64,000 nt of DNA from Erwinia endophytica (lineage in GTDB: Bacteria > Pseudomonadota > Gammaproteobacteria > Enterobacterales > Enterobacteriaceae), in contig NZ_RQVV01000024.1 of assembly GCF_009295515.1 (NCBI RefSeq), positions 1 through 64,000 on the forward strand, read 5' to 3'. Under the pieces are notes generated by a model that had not been told where the DNA came from, ran no database searches, and was given only the letters and a program-made list of their open reading frames with translations. This document shows, one piece after another, positions 26,527 through 35,434 of this stretch. Position numbers and translations under genes: made by a program. Every line of letters begins with the position of its first letter. The first letter of the stretch is position 1.

Positions 26527-27448
26527 TTCCATGCAGTTATTGTATTATTGCCTTGGTGGGATCCTCAGTGTTTTATTGCTGGCGACGTTGATTATTATCG
26601 GTTTAAAACAATGTCGTCCTCAGCATAACTGGCTGGAATTACAGCAACGTATTAACAGTTGGTGGGTTATTCTCGGTCTGTTTTCACTGGCAATGTTGTC
26701 ACCAAGGTGGTTGGCGCTGACCTTCTTTGGATTTATCAGTTTTTTGTCATTAAAAGAATATTTGACTCTGGCCCCAACGCGACGTTCAGACCATGTGCCG
26801 CTGCTCTGGATGTATGCAGCGATTCCTTTGCAATACATTTGGACGGGCATGGCATGGTACGGGATATTTATTATCTTTATTCCGGTGTATGTGTTTTTAT
26901 TTCTTCCCGTACGTATGGTTATCATCGGCGATACTAAAGGTTTCTTACATTCAGCATCAGTAATGCACTGGGGCATGATGAGCACGGTATTTGCATTAAG
27001 CCATGTTGCTTACCTGTTGACCTTGCCTGGGAGCGATGCCAGTGAGGGAACATTGTTGGTTATTTTTCTCGTTGTCCTGACTGAATTAAACGATATTGCT
27101 CAGTATTTATGGGGCAAGTCTTTGGGGAAAATAAAAGTTATTCCTAAAGTCAGCCCCAATAAAACCTGGGAGGGATTGTTGGGTGGGGTGTTTACCACAA
27201 CACTGTTGGCGACTGTTTTGGGACCGTTATTAACGCTAATGGATTGGAAACATGCGTTTGGCGCCGGGATGATTATCGCCCTGGGTGGATTTTGTGGTGA
27301 TGTAGTCATGTCGGCCATTAAGCGTGATTTTGGCGTAAAAGATTCAGGAAAACTGTTGCCTGGGCATGGTGGTATTCTGGACAGGGTTGATTCTCTGATT
27401 TACACAGCACCGCTGTTCTTCCACTTTTATTATTATTTTTATATTTGA
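26519..27448 (+). CDS. ynbB: phosphatidate cytidylyltransferase (CdsA-like), YnbB-like
   Basis: A 309-residue polytopic membrane protein of the CdsA family, which makes CDP-diacylglycerol from CTP and phosphatidate. The C-terminal family signature is complete: SAIKRDFGVKDSGKLLPGHG followed by GILDRVDS near residues 262-290. VSPNKTWEG near residue 212 is also typical. About eight hydrophobic segments. It overlaps the upstream transferase gene by 8 bp and precedes the acyltransferase by 9 bp. A second Cds beside the housekeeping enzyme suggests a dedicated lipid pathway. Confidence 0.88.
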   Translation: MPDSMQLLYYCLGGILSVLLLATLIIIGLKQCRPQHNWLELQQRINSWWVILGLFSLAMLSPRWLALTFFGFISFLSLKEYLTLAPTRRSDHVPLLWMYAAIPLQYIWTGMAWYGIFIIFIPVYVFLFLPVRMVIIGDTKGFLHSASVMHWGMMSTVFALSHVAYLLTLPGSDASEGTLLVIFLVVLTELNDIAQYLWGKSLGKIKVIPKVSPNKTWEGLLGGVFTTTLLATVLGPLLTLMDWKHAFGAGMIIALGGFCGDVVMSAIKRDFGVKDSGKLLPGHGGILDRVDSLIYTAPLFFHFYYYFYI

Positions 27449-27457
27449 GAGGCGCTC

Positions 27458-28090
27458 ATGAATCGGATGTTGCGCTGGATTTTTACCCTGTGTGTTGCCT
27501 ATCCTTTGGTCTGGGTCTGGTTGGGCGTATCTATATCCAACCGAAAAAAATTACCGACAGACGGCCCCGCAATTATTGTCGCTAATCACAACAGTCACCT
27601 GGATGTGCTGGCACTGTTCACTCTTTTTCCGCTTTCCACGTTAGTTAAAGTACAACCTGTCGCTGCGGCTGATTATTTTTTGAAAAATAGACTGATTGGC
27701 TGGTTTGCCCTGAAGGTCATCGGCATTATTCCTGTCTATCGGGGAGCCCACCAGGCCAACCCTTTACAGGCTTGTGTTGAAGCATTAACGAACAAGAAGA
27801 TCGTTATTATTTTCCCCGAAGGTACTCGTGGAGAAGCTGGTAAATTTTCAACCATCAAGTCCGGTATTTGGTATTTAAGCCAGCAATGTCCGGATGTTCC
27901 CATTATTCCCGTTTATATGCATGGTCTGGATCGCTCTATGGGGAAAGGGCATAAGTTTCCGGTGCCATTTTTTATCGATATCTATATTGATGACCCCATT
28001 TCTTTTGATTCCGATAAGGTTTTGTTCAAAAGGACGTTATTAAATCGTTTTGTTTTATTACAACAGCACGCGATAAGGAAAAGAGTATGA
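27458..28090 (+). CDS. lysophospholipid acyltransferase (PlsC-like)
   Basis: A 210-residue 1-acylglycerol-3-phosphate acyltransferase-type protein. The N-terminus is a membrane segment (residues 8-24). The catalytic NHNSHLD box (H-x4-D) lies near residues 44-50 and the FPEGTRGE phosphate-binding box near residues 118-125. GAGAGG precedes the ATG. It overlaps the next gene by 4 bp (ATGA). With the two genes before it, it would supply, activate and couple a phospholipid backbone. Confidence 0.9.
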   Translation: MNRMLRWIFTLCVAYPLVWVWLGVSISNRKKLPTDGPAIIVANHNSHLDVLALFTLFPLSTLVKVQPVAAADYFLKNRLIGWFALKVIGIIPVYRGAHQANPLQACVEALTNKKIVIIFPEGTRGEAGKFSTIKSGIWYLSQQCPDVPIIPVYMHGLDRSMGKGHKFPVPFFIDIYIDDPISFDSDKVLFKRTLLNRFVLLQQHAIRKRV

Positions 28091-28358
28091 GTCAGGAAGC
28101 TCGTTTGTTTCATGATGGTATGTTCTCAACCAGTGATAAAACCTCTTTGTATTTTCGTCACTGGCCAGCAACGGAAGGCCATTGCCGAAAAGTGATTGTG
28201 CTGTTTCATCGCGGGCATGAACATTCGTGACGTTTACAGCATATTGTCGATGAGATGATGATGCCCGATACTCATTTTTACGCGTGGGATGCGCGTGGGC
28301 ACGGGCAGTCGACAGGAGCGCGAGGCTATAGTCCGAGTCTGGTTATGTATTCAATATG
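28087..28358 (+). pseudogene. ynbC: YnbC-like alpha/beta hydrolase, nonsense mutation and IS1 truncation
   Basis: The first 47 codons match the N-terminus of YnbC (VIVLFHRGHEHS), then TGA at 28228 replaces the expected Gly codon GGA. The same frame goes on matching the family (RLQHIVDEM, HFYAWDARGHGQSTGARGY) until about 28345. There the sequence changes into the IS1 remnant. Full-length YnbC is about 585 residues, with a hydrolase and a methyltransferase-like half; everything past residue ~85 is gone. Both lesions independently abolish the gene. Confidence 0.87.
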
Positions 28359-28710
28359 GTGATTGGAGTTATGATGCATAATGCTCACGCTCGATAAACG
28401 TACCAATGATCCTGTCATGCATTTCAGCTGATTTTGAGTACCCCAGTGTCTTGCGGTTCAGTCGTTTTAGTCTGTTGCGAAGGTTCAGGTTTTCACGTTC
28501 AATTCGTGGTGTGTAAAGCTTACCCGTAATGTGCTTTTCATTCGGTAACACGTCATAAGCACTGAAATTATCTGTACACCAGAAGGCCACATTAAAACCT
28601 GAAAGCCCCCCCCAGTAACGTGCGTAGTGTTTTCTTGCTCCGGCGACCAAAAGCATGGGCAACAATACGTTTTAGACGGTGCTCCCATGCTTCAGTCATC
28701 ATGTCGTGGT
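28359..28710 (-). mobile_element. IS1-family remnant with frameshifted transposase
   Basis: The left end GGTGATTGG at 28359 is an IS1-type terminus. On the minus strand an InsB-like frame starts within EAWEHRLKRIVAHAFGRR (about 28700), shifts at a run of eight C/G near 28605-28612, and resumes as LSGFNVAFWCTDNFSAYD...YTPRIERENLNLRNRLKRL down to 28369. The N-terminal (InsA and early InsB) part and the other terminus are missing. No functional transposase can be made. Confidence 0.82.
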
Positions 28711-28862
28711 TGGTTACGTTGAGCTCGGTACTCTACCTGCATTTGACATGAGTAGACACACGATGAATGACCATGACGCCTTAACGTATATTTCGAGGGA
28801 ACAACATGTGACCTGAAAACAGTGGAAGGAGGACACCTGGCGAACAATGGCTAACGGTGTAA

Positions 28863-28937
28863 TGGTGTCCCCTGCAGGAATCGAACCTGCAACTAGCCCT
28901 TAGGAGGGGCTCGTTATATCCATTTAACTAAGGAGAC
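28863..28937 (-). tRNA. argW: tRNA-Arg (CCU)
   Basis: A 75-nt tRNA with encoded CCA. The reverse strand reads GTCTCCTTAGTTAAATGG at the 5' end and has anticodon loop with CCT. It matches E. coli argW almost throughout. Its 3' end faces the accessory zone at lower coordinates, a frequent arrangement for tRNA-targeted islands (argW is an integration site in E. coli). Confidence 0.95.
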
Positions 28938-28947
28938 AGCGGCGCGC

Positions 28948-28976
28948 AGTATAACGCGTTTCCAGCCGCAGATTAA
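28948..28976 (-). promoter_or_regulatory. promoter of tRNA-Arg
   Basis: On the reverse strand TTAATC (28971-28976), a 17-bp spacer and TATACT (28948-28953) are followed by a strongly GC-rich discriminator (GCGCGCCGCT) just before the tRNA. The -10 is good and the -35 weak. Confidence 0.6.
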
Positions 28977-29194
28977 GCACTTACCTGCCTGACTGCTGAT
29001 TTTGTCAGCAATTTCTTGCAACTTTGCCTCTTTTTTCAGGTTTCTTTAGCGATGTTGATGGCTAAAGCTCACTACTTCAGTGGTCCATTTTGCGGAAAAT
29101 TGCGCTGGATCAATATCCGCATATTCACTGAGGATTATGTTAGTGAGACGTAAATCAAACCCCTGTTTCGCTCAATCCTGAAAGGAGTAAGACT

Positions 29195-29296
29195 ATGTCT
29201 GCTAAGCTCTCGCTTGCTGTTCTTATCGTGGTCTGGCTGGGCTATATCGTGTTTGCTGGTTCTTATTACGCTAAGACATTTGCCCTGTTCGGCTAG
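29195..29296 (+). CDS. 33-residue single-span membrane protein
   Basis: A short gene with all the signs of real expression: AAAGGAG 7 bp before an ATG, and a frame of 33 codons whose product is almost entirely one hydrophobic helix (LSLAVLIVVWLGYIVFAGSY). A canonical terminator begins 15 bp past the stop. It lies between tRNA-Arg and the ccm operon. I cannot assign it to a named small protein. It could be a regulatory microprotein of a membrane complex. Confidence 0.7.
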   Translation: MSAKLSLAVLIVVWLGYIVFAGSYYAKTFALFG

Positions 29297-29311
29297 GCAT
29301 ACAGTATCTGT

Positions 29312-29347
29312 CGGCAACGGGCCATTAACGCCCCTTGCCGGTTTTTT
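29312..29347 (+). terminator. intrinsic terminator of the small membrane protein gene
   Basis: CGGCAACGGGC and GCCCCTTGCCG arms (one mismatch) around CATTAAC, followed by G and six T residues. Confidence 0.85.
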
Positions 29348-29665
29348 GCAGTGGCGAATAGTGTTTCAGTGTGCCATTACTTTTCCCGCTATTAACCCTC
29401 ACTTCCGCCTTTTTAGCATTCACCTATCCTCTGGCAGTTCCAGTGTTTTTCCTTTAACGTCATGGCGTTTAAGGCTTCAGAAATGTAACTAACTTTCAGA
29501 TTAAGCGTAACAAACTTTTAACTATGGCTTTTTTTTGCAGCGGTGGCAGAGGCTGACGGGCATAATGCAGCTTGATATGGCGTTTCGCTTCAGGCTTAGG
29601 CTGCGATGTCCTGATTTCCTGTGGTACTATTTCACTCATCATTAACAAGTGTGGCCTTAGATCCG
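29348..29665. other. upstream region of the ccm operon
   Basis: About 320 bp without a supported gene. It should contain the ccm promoter. I could not single out a confident -35/-10 pair or an FNR/NarP site. Confidence 0.5.
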
Positions 29666-30283
29666 ATGCTGGAAGCCAACAATCTGACCTGTGTGCGTGA
29701 TGAACGGACGTTGTTCAGCGAACTCAGTTTTACCGTTTCTGCGGGCGATATTGTCCAGATTGAAGGGGCGAATGGCGCAGGAAAAACGTCACTGCTGCGC
29801 ATCTTGGCGGGTTTAAGCCGGGCTGAACAAGGTGAGGTGCTCTGGCAGCAACAGTCCATTCGCCAGCAGCGGGAAAGCTTTCATACGGCACTCCTTTACC
29901 TCGGGCATCAGCCGGGCGTGAAAGCAGTCTTGACCGCGAGAGAAAATTTGCATTTTTTTCATGCTCAGCATGCGGAAGAGGCCCTCTGGCAGGCACTGGA
30001 AGAGGTAGATTTAACCGGTTTTGAAGATGTTGCTGTGGCTCAGCTTTCTGCGGGTCAGCAACGTCGCGTAGCACTGGCAAGGTTGTGGTTAAGCGACGCG
30101 CCATTGTGGATCCTTGATGAACCGTTGACGGCAATTGATAAATCCGGCGTAGCTAAGTTAATAGCATTGTTTAACCGTCATGCTGATAGCGGTGGTGCGG
30201 TGATCCTGACCACCCATCAGGAATTACCGGCAATTGAACGCACCGTGCGCAAAATTCGTCTTGCTGCCTCGGAGGGCGTCTGA
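29666..30283 (+). CDS. ccmA: heme exporter ATPase CcmA
   Basis: A 205-residue ABC ATPase (E. coli 207) of the CcmAB complex that releases holo-CcmE from CcmC. Walker A is GANGAGKTS near residues 33-41, the signature is QLSAGQQRR near residue 130, and Walker B is LWILDEP near residues 150-156. The start at 29666 (MLEANN) aligns with the E. coli protein; the frame stays open upstream. First gene of a nine-gene operon whose members mostly overlap. The stop overlaps the ccmB ATG by one base (TGATG). Confidence 0.96.
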   Translation: MLEANNLTCVRDERTLFSELSFTVSAGDIVQIEGANGAGKTSLLRILAGLSRAEQGEVLWQQQSIRQQRESFHTALLYLGHQPGVKAVLTARENLHFFHAQHAEEALWQALEEVDLTGFEDVAVAQLSAGQQRRVALARLWLSDAPLWILDEPLTAIDKSGVAKLIALFNRHADSGGAVILTTHQELPAIERTVRKIRLAASEGV

Positions 30284-30942
30284 TGTTTTGGCGCGTTCTG
30301 AAGCGCGAACTGCGCATTGCTTTTCGCAGCGGAGCGGAAATTATCAACCCACTGTGGTTTTTCCTGATAGTCATCACGCTGTTTCCTTTAGGGATCGGGC
30401 CTGAACCGCAACTGCTGACCCGCATTGCCCCGGGTATTGTCTGGGTCGCGGCGCTGCTTTCTTCGTTGCTGGCGCTGGAACGTCTGTTTCGTGATGATTT
30501 TCTTGATGGTTCACTGGAGCAGCTACTACTGTTACCCACGCCGTTGCCGATAACCGTATTAGGCAAAGTGGCTGCCCACTGGATGGTCACGGGCCTGCCG
30601 CTGTTGCTGCTTTCTCCGCTGGCAGCCTTGCTGCTCTCGGTTGATTTTGCCAGTTGGCGCGCCATTGCGCTGACATTGCTACTGGGTACGCCGACGCTGA
30701 GTTTCCTGGGATCCATCGGTGTAGGGCTGACGGTGGGGCTGCGGCGGGGCGGCGTGTTATTAAGTTTGCTGATATTACCGCTAGCGGTGCCGGTATTGAT
30801 TTTCGCCAGTGCGGCGATCGATGCGGTGGGAATGGGGCTGCCGATCGACGGTTATCTGGCCATTCTTGGCGCGATGCTGGCAGGGAGCGCGACCCTGGCG
30901 CCTTTTGCAACAGCAGCCGCGCTACGTATCAGCGTGCATTGA
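30283..30942 (+). CDS. ccmB: heme exporter membrane subunit CcmB
   Basis: A 219-residue inner-membrane protein with six spans, the permease partner of CcmA (E. coli 220 residues). It opens with a charged WRVLKRELRIAFRSG segment, followed by FFLIVITLFPLGIGPEPQLL, a conserved family block. Starts within the ccmA stop codon, so translation is coupled. Confidence 0.96.
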   Translation: MFWRVLKRELRIAFRSGAEIINPLWFFLIVITLFPLGIGPEPQLLTRIAPGIVWVAALLSSLLALERLFRDDFLDGSLEQLLLLPTPLPITVLGKVAAHWMVTGLPLLLLSPLAALLLSVDFASWRAIALTLLLGTPTLSFLGSIGVGLTVGLRRGGVLLSLLILPLAVPVLIFASAAIDAVGMGLPIDGYLAILGAMLAGSATLAPFATAAALRISVH

Positions 30943-30999
30943 CAGATGACGGATTAAAAGCGCCATAACGCTTTTTCTTTTTATGTGAGCAAAATAACA

Positions 31000-31743
31000 A
31001 TGTGGAAATGGTTACATCAACTGGGCAAGCCCGATCGGCTGTACCGCTTATGTGGTCAACTGGTGCCCTGGTTCGCGGTGTCAGGCATTGTGACGCTGCT
31101 GTTGGGCTGGATTTGGGGATTTGGGTTTGCGCCAGCCGACTATCAGCAGGGCAACAGCTACCGCATTATGTATATCCATGTGCCAGCCGCCATGTGGTCA
31201 ATGGGGGTCTATGCGTCAATGGCGATAGCGGCTTTTATGGGTCTGGTCTGGCAGTGGAAAAGTGCGGATCTCGCCGCTGCCGCCATGGCTCCCGTTGGCG
31301 CGGTTTTTACCTTTATTGCGTTGGTCACCGGGGCTGCCTGGGGAAAACCGATGTGGGGCACCTGGTGGGTTTGGGACGCACGGCTCACTTCTGAGCTGGT
31401 ACTGCTGTTCCTTTATATGGGCGTTATCGCACTCTATAACGCCTTTGATGATCGTCGGGTTGCGGGGCGTGCAGCGGGGATCCTGATCCTTGTCGGCATC
31501 GTCAATTTGCCGATCATTCACTACTCAGTGCAGTGGTGGAACACTCTCCATCAGGGCTCTTCCGGTATTCTGCAACAGGCTATTGACCCCAGCATGCGCA
31601 CACCGTTGCGTTGGGCGATCCTGGGTTACCTGTTGGTCTTTGTCTCCCTGACGTTGATGCGCTTGCGTAACCTTATTCTGTTCACTGAACGCCACCGTCC
31701 GTGGGTGGCCGAAATGGCCGCAAAGGGAGGGCGTAAGGCATGA
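31000..31743 (+). CDS. ccmC: heme handling protein CcmC
   Basis: A 247-residue, six-span inner-membrane protein that loads haem onto CcmE on the periplasmic side. The tryptophan-rich haem motif WGTWWVWDARLTSEL lies near residues 119-133, with axial His residues in YIHVPAAMWSMG near 55 and IIHYSVQWWNTLH near 179. The ATG at 31000 (MWKWLHQ) aligns with E. coli; an in-frame GTG lies at 30985. Its stop overlaps the ccmD start (ATGA). Confidence 0.96.
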   Translation: MWKWLHQLGKPDRLYRLCGQLVPWFAVSGIVTLLLGWIWGFGFAPADYQQGNSYRIMYIHVPAAMWSMGVYASMAIAAFMGLVWQWKSADLAAAAMAPVGAVFTFIALVTGAAWGKPMWGTWWVWDARLTSELVLLFLYMGVIALYNAFDDRRVAGRAAGILILVGIVNLPIIHYSVQWWNTLHQGSSGILQQAIDPSMRTPLRWAILGYLLVFVSLTLMRLRNLILFTERHRPWVAEMAAKGGRKA

Positions 31744-31973
31744 CACCCGCTTTCTCATCCTGGCAGGAATTCTTCGCGATGGGCGGTTACGCCTTTTATG
31801 TTTGGTTGGCGGTGGCCTGCACACTGGTTGCCATGGGGGGGCTGCTATTGCATACCATTATTCAGCGTCAGCGGTTGCTGGGTGATATCCGCCAGCGTCA
31901 ATCACGGGAACGCCGTATTCGTGCGGCAAAAACAAAAAAAGTCGCCAGTGAAACGGCAGGAGAGTCACAGTGA
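31740..31973 (+). CDS. ccmD: heme exporter protein CcmD
   Basis: A 77-residue protein (E. coli 69) with one membrane span at residues 17-37 ([21 protein letters not shown]) and a positively charged cytoplasmic tail. It links CcmE to the CcmABC complex. It overlaps ccmC and ccmE by 4 bp each. Confidence 0.93.
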   Translation: MTPAFSSWQEFFAMGGYAFYVWLAVACTLVAMGGLLLHTIIQRQRLLGDIRQRQSRERRIRAAKTKKVASETAGESQ

Positions 31974-32461
31974 ATAGCCGTCGTAAAAATCGCCTGATTC
32001 TGGTGCTCGCGGTATTGGTCGGTCTCGGTCTGGCGACTTCTTTAGTGATGTATGCGCTGCGTTCGAACATTGACCTGTTCTATACCCCCAGTGAAATTTT
32101 GAACGGCAAGGGCGAGAACCATGAAAAGCCGGAGCCAGGTCAGCGTCTGCGTGTTGGCGGCATGGTGATGCCAGGCAGCGTGAAGCGCGATCCGAAGACT
32201 CTGCAGGTCTTTTTCAAATTGTATGATGCTAAAGGCGTGATCAGTGTCAGTTATCTCGGCATCTTACCTGATCTGTTTCGTGAAGGGCAGGGGGTAGTGG
32301 CACAAGGTGTGCTGGAGGATGGCGACCTGGTCAACGCCAAAGAAGTGCTGGCGAAGCACGATGAAAAATATACGCCGCCGGAAATTGAGGATGCGATGAA
32401 GCAAAACCATAAAGTGCCGTCGTCGGCTTACCAGACGGCTCCACAGGGAGGTCAGTCATGA
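31970..32461 (+). CDS. ccmE: heme chaperone CcmE
   Basis: A 163-residue periplasmic haem chaperone anchored by an N-terminal helix (residues 9-28). The covalent haem-binding His and the axial Tyr are visible in [12 protein letters not shown] near residues 126-137 (H-x3-Y). It starts with GTG at 31970, inside the end of ccmD, and overlaps ccmF. Passes haem to CcmF/H. Confidence 0.96.
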   Translation: MNSRRKNRLILVLAVLVGLGLATSLVMYALRSNIDLFYTPSEILNGKGENHEKPEPGQRLRVGGMVMPGSVKRDPKTLQVFFKLYDAKGVISVSYLGILPDLFREGQGVVAQGVLEDGDLVNAKEVLAKHDEKYTPPEIEDAMKQNHKVPSSAYQTAPQGGQS

Positions 32462-34416
32462 TACCGGAAATCGGGAGTTTCCTGTTATGTCTGGCGTTGG
32501 CGCTGTCATTGCTGCTAAGTGTTTATCCCTTGTGGGGCGCCGCCCGACAGGACCGACGGTTGATGGGGCTGGCCCGTCCGCTGAGCTATGCGCTGTTTGC
32601 CTGCATTCTCGCGGCTTTCATGGTACTGGTTCATGCGTTTGTGGTGAATGATTTTAGCGTGGCTTATGTGGCGGCCAACGCCAATACGTTATTACCGGTC
32701 TGGTATCGTATTGCCGCGACATGGGGCGCTCACGAAGGATCCCTGTTACTGTGGCTGTTACTGCTCAGTAGCTGGACGCTGGCGGTGGCGTTGTTCAGCC
32801 GCGGGATGCCGCTGGATTCCATCGCTCGCGTGTTAGCGGTTATGGGAATGATCAACCTCGGCTTCCTGCTATTTATCACCTTAACGTCTAACCCATTTAC
32901 CCGTACGTTGCCGGACTTCCCGATTGACGGCAGTGATCTTAATCCGATGTTGCAGGATATCGGCCTGATCTTCCATCCCCCCTTGTTGTACATGGGGTAC
33001 GTCGGTTTCTCGGTGGCGTTTGCTTTCGCCATCGCATCGTTGATGGCGGGACGACTGGATACGGCCTGGGCGCGCTGGTCACGTCCCTGGACGACGGCAG
33101 CGTGGATCTTTCTGACCATCGGTATTGTGTTGGGCTCGGTCTGGTCCTATTACGAGCTGGGCTGGGGCGGCTGGTGGTTCTGGGATCCGGTTGAAAATGC
33201 CTCCTTTATGCCATGGCTGGTAGGCACCGCACTGATCCACTCGCTGGCGGTGACTGAAAAGCGCGGGACCTTCAAAGCCTGGACGGTGTTGCTGGCGATC
33301 ACCGCATTTTCTCTCAGCCTGCTGGGGACTTTCCTGGTGCGTTCAGGGGTGCTTATCTCCGTGCACTCATTTGCTTCCGATCCGTCACGCGGCATGTTTA
33401 TCCTCGCTTTCCTGGTGATTGTTATTGGTAGCTCATTGCTGCTGTACGCCATCAAAGGCAGTAAGGTGCGCAGTCGGGTGCAAAACGAAATCTGGTCTCG
33501 CGAAACCTTCCTGTTGGGGAATAACATTCTACTGATTGCCGCCATGTTGGTGGTGCTGCTGGGGACGCTATTACCGTTGGTGCATAAGCAGCTTGGTCTG
33601 GGCAGTATCTCCATCGGTGAACCATTCTTTAATACGCTGTTCACCTGGCTGATGGCGCCGTTGGCGCTGATGTTGGGGATCGGGCCGCTGGTGCGCTGGC
33701 GTCGTGATCAACCGCAGAAGCTGTGGAAGCGGTTAGCCGTGGCATTGGTGGCGACGCTGCTTTTGTCAATAGTGTTGCCACACCTGCTGCAGGACCGCAT
33801 TGAAGCGATGACGGTAGTGGGCCTGTTGATGTCGATTTGGGTCATTTTCCTGACGCTGATGGAGTTACATGAGCGTGCTACCCACCGTCACCGTTTTTTT
33901 GCCGGATTGCGCCATCTGTCGCGTAGTCACTGGGGCATGGTGCTGGGGCATCTGGGCGTGGCGGTTACCGTCATCGGTATCGCTTTTAGCCAGAATTATA
34001 GTGTGGAGCGCGATGTGCGCATGCGTCCAGGCGATTCGGTTGATCTCCACAACTACCATTTTACCTTCCGCGATGTGCATAACCTGCAGGGACCGAATTA
34101 TAGCGGTGGCGTGGGAGTCATTGACGTCACGCGCAACGGCAAACATGAAGCGACGCTGTATGCGGAAAAACGCTATTACAGCGTAGCGCATACCATGATG
34201 ACTGAAGCCGCTATTAGCGGGGGCTTCACTCGCGATCTCTATGCCGCATTGGGTGAAGAGCTGGAAGATCACTCATGGGCGGTACGACTTTATTACAAAC
34301 CTTTTGTGCGCTGGATCTGGCTTGGTGGCGTGTTTATGGCGGTAGGCGGTATTTTCTGTCTGCTTGATCCGCGTTACCGCTCACGCAAGAAAGCGCAAAA
34401 GGAGCTGGTATCATGA
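32458..34416 (+). CDS. ccmF: cytochrome c heme lyase CcmF
   Basis: A 652-residue polytopic inner-membrane protein (E. coli 647) that attaches haem to apocytochrome c with CcmH/I. The WWD domain reads [20 protein letters not shown] near residues 235-254. Four conserved His are expected around it; His in [11 protein letters not shown] and [12 protein letters not shown] are visible. Overlaps ccmE and ccmG by 4 bp. Confidence 0.96.
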   Translation: MIPEIGSFLLCLALALSLLLSVYPLWGAARQDRRLMGLARPLSYALFACILAAFMVLVHAFVVNDFSVAYVAANANTLLPVWYRIAATWGAHEGSLLLWLLLLSSWTLAVALFSRGMPLDSIARVLAVMGMINLGFLLFITLTSNPFTRTLPDFPIDGSDLNPMLQDIGLIFHPPLLYMGYVGFSVAFAFAIASLMAGRLDTAWARWSRPWTTAAWIFLTIGIVLGSVWSYYELGWGGWWFWDPVENASFMPWLVGTALIHSLAVTEKRGTFKAWTVLLAITAFSLSLLGTFLVRSGVLISVHSFASDPSRGMFILAFLVIVIGSSLLLYAIKGSKVRSRVQNEIWSRETFLLGNNILLIAAMLVVLLGTLLPLVHKQLGLGSISIGEPFFNTLFTWLMAPLALMLGIGPLVRWRRDQPQKLWKRLAVALVATLLLSIVLPHLLQDRIEAMTVVGLLMSIWVIFLTLMELHERATHRHRFFAGLRHLSRSHWGMVLGHLGVAVTVIGIAFSQNYSVERDVRMRPGDSVDLHNYHFTFRDVHNLQGPNYSGGVGVIDVTRNGKHEATLYAEKRYYSVAHTMMTEAAISGGFTRDLYAALGEELEDHSWAVRLYYKPFVRWIWLGGVFMAVGGIFCLLDPRYRSRKKAQKELVS

Positions 34417-34970
34417 ATAAAAAAATCCTTTATATTCCGCTGGTGTTGTTTTTGCTGTTGGCCGCCGCGCTGATGTGGCAACTGACCCGTAATGCTCACG
34501 GTGATGATCCGACCTTGTTGGAATCCGCGCTGGTGGGAAAACCCGTCCCGGTTTTCAAGCTGGAATCCCTCGATCAACCAGGCAAAATTTACGATCAGTC
34601 GGCGCTGATCGATGGCAAGCCGTTACTGCTTAATGTCTGGGCGACCTGGTGTCCGACGTGCCGTGCCGAGCACCAGTATTTGAATACCCTGGCGACAAAA
34701 GGCGTACGGGTGGTCGGCCTGAATTATAAGGATGATCGCGAGAAGGCGATTAACTGGCTCAACTCACTCGGCAATCCTTATGCCATGAGCCTGTATGATG
34801 GTGACGGCATGCTGGGACTTGACCTGGGTGTCTACGGCGCTCCGGAAACGTTCCTGATTGATGGCAAAGGGATAATTCGTTACCGCCATGCTGGCGATAT
34901 GAATGAGCAGGTGTGGAACAGCGAAGTGAAGCCATTGTGGGAGAAATATAGCAAGGAGGCAGGAGCTTGA
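34413..34970 (+). CDS. ccmG: thiol:disulfide oxidoreductase CcmG (DsbE)
   Basis: A 185-residue membrane-anchored periplasmic thioredoxin that keeps the apocytochrome CxxCH thiols reduced. N-terminal anchor at residues 5-22, active site ATWCPTCRAEH near residues 78-88, and the family signature GVYGAPETFLIDGKG near residue 142. The ATG overlaps the ccmF stop by 4 bp. Confidence 0.96.
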   Translation: MNKKILYIPLVLFLLLAAALMWQLTRNAHGDDPTLLESALVGKPVPVFKLESLDQPGKIYDQSALIDGKPLLLNVWATWCPTCRAEHQYLNTLATKGVRVVGLNYKDDREKAINWLNSLGNPYAMSLYDGDGMLGLDLGVYGAPETFLIDGKGIIRYRHAGDMNEQVWNSEVKPLWEKYSKEAGA

Positions 34971-35434
34971 AACGCAGCATAATTATTGTGTTCAGCACGC
35001 TGTTGTTTGCTTTCAGCGCGTTGGCTGACAATATCGATACTTACAAATTCTCTTCAGTGGATCAAGAGCAGCAATATCGCCATCTCACCGAGTCGCTACG
35101 TTGTCCGAAGTGTCAAAACAACAGCATTGCCGATTCTAACGCGATGATCGCCGGTGACATGCGCCTCAAAGTCTATGAGTTACTGCAAAGTGGTCAGACA
35201 CCGGATGAGGTGAAAGCCTATATGGTTGCACGCTACGGCAACTTTGTGACCTATGAACCCCCGCTGTTGCCTTCCACACTGATCCTTTGGGCGGGTCCGG
35301 CGTTATTTGTCATCGTTGGCGCGTTGGTGATTATCCTGCGCAGCAGAAAACGTCAGCCGTCTGAGGCTGAGCTGGATGCGGAGCAGCAGGCACGGCTCGA
35401 TGAGCTGCTAAAAAATAATGGGAAGCAATCATGA
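34967..35434 (+). CDS. ccmH: cytochrome c maturation protein CcmH (short form)
   Basis: A 155-residue protein: signal peptide to about residue 18, active-site LRCPKCQNNSIADSN near residues 43-57, then a C-terminal membrane anchor (LILWAGPALFVIVGALVIIL). It starts with TTG at 34967 in a 4-bp overlap with ccmG. In E. coli CcmH is a 350-residue fusion; here the TPR part is the separate ccmI gene. Confidence 0.94.
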   Translation: MKRSIIIVFSTLLFAFSALADNIDTYKFSSVDQEQQYRHLTESLRCPKCQNNSIADSNAMIAGDMRLKVYELLQSGQTPDEVKAYMVARYGNFVTYEPPLLPSTLILWAGPALFVIVGALVIILRSRKRQPSEAELDAEQQARLDELLKNNGKQS

